A stretch of 8,034 nucleotides of DNA from Vulcanisaeta sp. MG_3 (GTDB lineage Archaea; Thermoproteota; Thermoprotei; Thermoproteales; Thermocladiaceae), in contig LOCH01000019.1 of NCBI GenBank assembly GCA_001516765.1, positions 1 to 8,034 of the forward strand, written 5' to 3'. Below, in pieces: positions 6,551 through 8,034 of this stretch (within the stretch, counting starts at the first letter, position 1; every line of letters begins with the position of its first letter). The translations under genes and the position numbers were made by a program. The notes below the pieces were generated by a model, which saw only the letters and a program-made list of their open reading frames with translations, did not search any database and had not been told where the DNA came from.

Positions 6551-6708
6551 CCATTGAGGTTGACGACATAAACAAATTCATAAACATCGCAAAAAACGCA
6601 GGGCTGACAATCACAGGCGAACCGAGCAGGGGCGCTGAGGGTATTGTCACCTTTATACACCCCAAGAGCCTACACGGTATCCTCCTAGAATTGGTCCAGC
6701 ATGAGTGA
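6529..6708 (+). pseudogene. mce: C-terminal half of methylmalonyl-CoA epimerase, out of frame with its N-terminal half
   Basis: The -1 frame reads GEGIHHIAIEVDDI at 6529-6570 and continues to VTFIHPKSLHGILLELVQHE before TGA at 6706-6708, 59 codons in all. This is the typical second half of methylmalonyl-CoA epimerase (glyoxalase/VOC superfamily), which interconverts (S)- and (R)-methylmalonyl-CoA. It carries the other two expected metal ligands, the His of GIHHIA and the Glu of LLELV. The family usually has KR-GEGIHH without a break, so the shift falls exactly between the AGG at 6527-6529 and the following GGT, inside AAAAGGG (6524-6530). Restoring one G gives an epimerase of about 128 residues, normal length, or a 430-residue fusion with MeaB. 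The -1 frame is closed upstream by a TAA at 6466-6468 and this piece has no plausible start of its own, so it is not an independent gene. Confidence 0.85.
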
Positions 6709-6709
6709 G

Positions 6710-6718
6710 CTTTAAAAA
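6710..6718 (+). promoter_or_regulatory. TATA box of the membrane-protein gene
   Basis: CTTTAAAAA directly follows the epimerase stop (6706-6708) and is centred about 29 bases before the GTG at 6743. This predicts a leaderless transcript starting at or near that GTG and separates this gene from the B12 module. Confidence 0.6.
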
Positions 6719-6742
6719 TGTCTAAGCCCAGGGCTTTGCTGA

Positions 6743-8034
6743 GTGAGGAGTAGATCATTCGAGCACGGCTATACAATGGTATTTAGGGGAGGGGGCCCAA
6801 CTAAGTATTTACTGCTAGCTATGATAATAATCATCCCCTACCTAATGACCCTTTATACGCGTGAGACGGTATTAACCTATGTAAAATCCCTCGTAGTTTA
6901 CGGTCTCGTCTTCCTAACAGTCCTCATATCACTGAGGGCGGTGATATCCACATACCCCTACAGGGGCTTTGGTGTATCAACGTCGTTATTCAACACGACT
7001 CTCGTGGTGTTCATAGACCTATTGATAACCCTGGCCGTGCATAAATTCATAGTTGGGTTTGGTGCATTATCCTCAGTACTACCATTGAGTGCGATGATGA
7101 TGGCACTTAGAGGACTTGAGCATAATGGCAAAACACTGAGGAAGTACATAGTTTACCCCATATACACATTACCCGGAGTCCTAATAATTCAGTATGTTTC
7201 CTACGTACTAGTAGGCACCGTAAGCATCATCAAATACCTAGCCCTCGACTCCGTGTTCTACCTATTCTCCTTCCTATTCATCTACTACGTGATCTTCAAG
7301 TTCGAGAGCTCGTACGGAGGCATAGACATACTGAAACTATTCAGCTCATACCTATATGCCGCACTCTTCGAGTACCCAGAACCCTTTGAACGCGAATTAA
7401 GCCGTAAGGCAACCACAAGGGATGTCAAGGTGCACCTATTCATGCTACGCGATGGTAATTCCACAAGTGCCGTCACAATACCAGAACTACATGCGGGACC
7501 CATAGCCAAGGTTGGCGGTGGCTACCTAATCAGCGACTTGGTTAGTGAGTTAGGTCGTTATGTGAAGTCGGTGGTTTACCTCCACGGCATCGGCAGTCAC
7601 GAGTTGGACCCAGCAACTAGGGTTGACGTACGTAAGGTGGTTAAAGCCGTGGCATCAAAGGTCAGGGATTTCCTAGGTAATAATAGTGATGATGATCACG
7701 TGTGCGTTGGGAAGCCACCAATCCAGATAGAGGGTAGGGGCTACAGGGTTACACACGTCCCCCTATGCAGTAAGTCGCTCGTGATTGTCAGTAGGCTTAT
7801 TAAATCGAGCGATGATATACCGCTGAACGTATACGAGGAGTTAAGGAGGAGGGTTAAACTCGATTGGGATGATGTAATAATCATTGATGCACAGAACTAT
7901 TACTCAGACGATAATACGTGGGATGAGAATGATTTACGCGAGCTATCCTCGATACTAAGTAAAATTGGCGAATTAGAGGAGCAAAGACTCAATATTAAGT
8001 CATGCATAGTCCACACCCTCAAGTACGTATTTGG
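6743..8034 (+). CDS. DUF2070-like archaeal membrane protein (3' partial)
   Basis: The frame is open from the GTG at 6743 to the window end (430 codons, no stop), so the gene continues outside. The GTG lies immediately after an in-frame TGA and about 29 bases after a TATA box; the next in-frame ATG is at 6776. The N-terminal 190 residues hold about five hydrophobic segments (roughly 21-38, 47-65, 85-105, 138-160 and 168-187), so it is an integral membrane protein. A soluble domain follows with conserved-looking polar motifs: IPELHAGPIAKVGGG (246-260), VYLHGIGSHELDPAT (278-292) and VIIIDAQN (378-385). This arrangement recalls the uncharacterised archaeal family DUF2070, whose His/Asp motifs suggest metal binding or hydrolysis, but no function is established. 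Its own promoter argues that it is a neighbour of the mutase cluster, not part of it. Confidence 0.7.
   Translation, partial: MRSRSFEHGYTMVFRGGGPTKYLLLAMIIIIPYLMTLYTRETVLTYVKSLVVYGLVFLTVLISLRAVISTYPYRGFGVSTSLFNTTLVVFIDLLITLAVHKFIVGFGALSSVLPLSAMMMALRGLEHNGKTLRKYIVYPIYTLPGVLIIQYVSYVLVGTVSIIKYLALDSVFYLFSFLFIYYVIFKFESSYGGIDILKLFSSYLYAALFEYPEPFERELSRKATTRDVKVHLFMLRDGNSTSAVTIPELHAGPIAKVGGGYLISDLVSELGRYVKSVVYLHGIGSHELDPATRVDVRKVVKAVASKVRDFLGNNSDDDHVCVGKPPIQIEGRGYRVTHVPLCSKSLVIVSRLIKSSDDIPLNVYEELRRRVKLDWDDVIIIDAQNYYSDDNTWDENDLRELSSILSKIGELEEQRLNIKSCIVHTLKYVF

Noticed and set aside
6334..6776. Minus-strand open frames across the epimerase break
   Set aside because: They are antisense to clear epimerase homology, resemble no family, and arise from the codon pattern of the + strand gene.
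1..8034. CRISPR arrays, insertion sequences, tRNA or rRNA genes
   Set aside because: No regularly spaced direct repeats, terminal inverted repeats with a transposase, or RNA gene signatures were found on either strand.

Overview
The window looks like a chromosomal piece of a hyperthermophilic crenarchaeon. The clues are AT-rich TATA boxes about 25-30 nt upstream of start codons (leaderless transcripts), heavy AGG/ATA codon use, GC in the mid-40s percent by eye, tightly packed genes all on the + strand, and archaeal families (tungsten aldehyde:ferredoxin oxidoreductase, split methylmalonyl-CoA mutase, a DUF2070-like membrane protein). A Thermoproteales member of the Vulcanisaeta/Caldivirga type is my best inference; no marker gene proves it.

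Layout: (1) 1-586, the 3' part of an ABC transporter ATPase of the iron/cobalamin (FecE/BtuD-like) kind, Walker A lying outside the window. (2) 774-2621, an aldehyde:ferredoxin oxidoreductase-family enzyme with its own promoter; the longer reading frame from 651 is probably not the true start. (3) 2661-6708, a coenzyme-B12 module: a divergent PduO-type cob(I)alamin adenosyltransferase, the substrate-binding and B12-binding subunits of methylmalonyl-CoA mutase, and a MeaB chaperone GTPase whose frame runs straight into a methylmalonyl-CoA epimerase domain. (4) 6743-8034, the 5' part of a large DUF2070-like membrane protein, open to the window end, with its own promoter and a GTG start.

Working together: the adenosyltransferase makes adenosylcobalamin, MeaB loads and protects the mutase, the epimerase interconverts (S)- and (R)-methylmalonyl-CoA, and the mutase interconverts (R)-methylmalonyl-CoA and succinyl-CoA. 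The ABC ATPase could supply corrinoid or iron. The aldehyde oxidoreductase has no proven link. No propionyl-CoA carboxylase gene is present here, so the direction of flux is open.

The most interesting point is at 6300-6710. The epimerase is joined in frame to MeaB without a start codon, and the epimerase frame is then broken by an apparent one-base loss in an A4G3 tract (6524-6530), which separates the four expected metal ligands two and two. Either this is an unusual MeaB-epimerase fusion carrying one frameshift, or two ordinary overlapping genes have each lost one base in a homopolymer; the sequence alone cannot decide. Secondary points are inverted repeats lying between TATA box and start codon at several genes of the cluster, most clearly a 16-bp perfect palindrome before the mutase gene.
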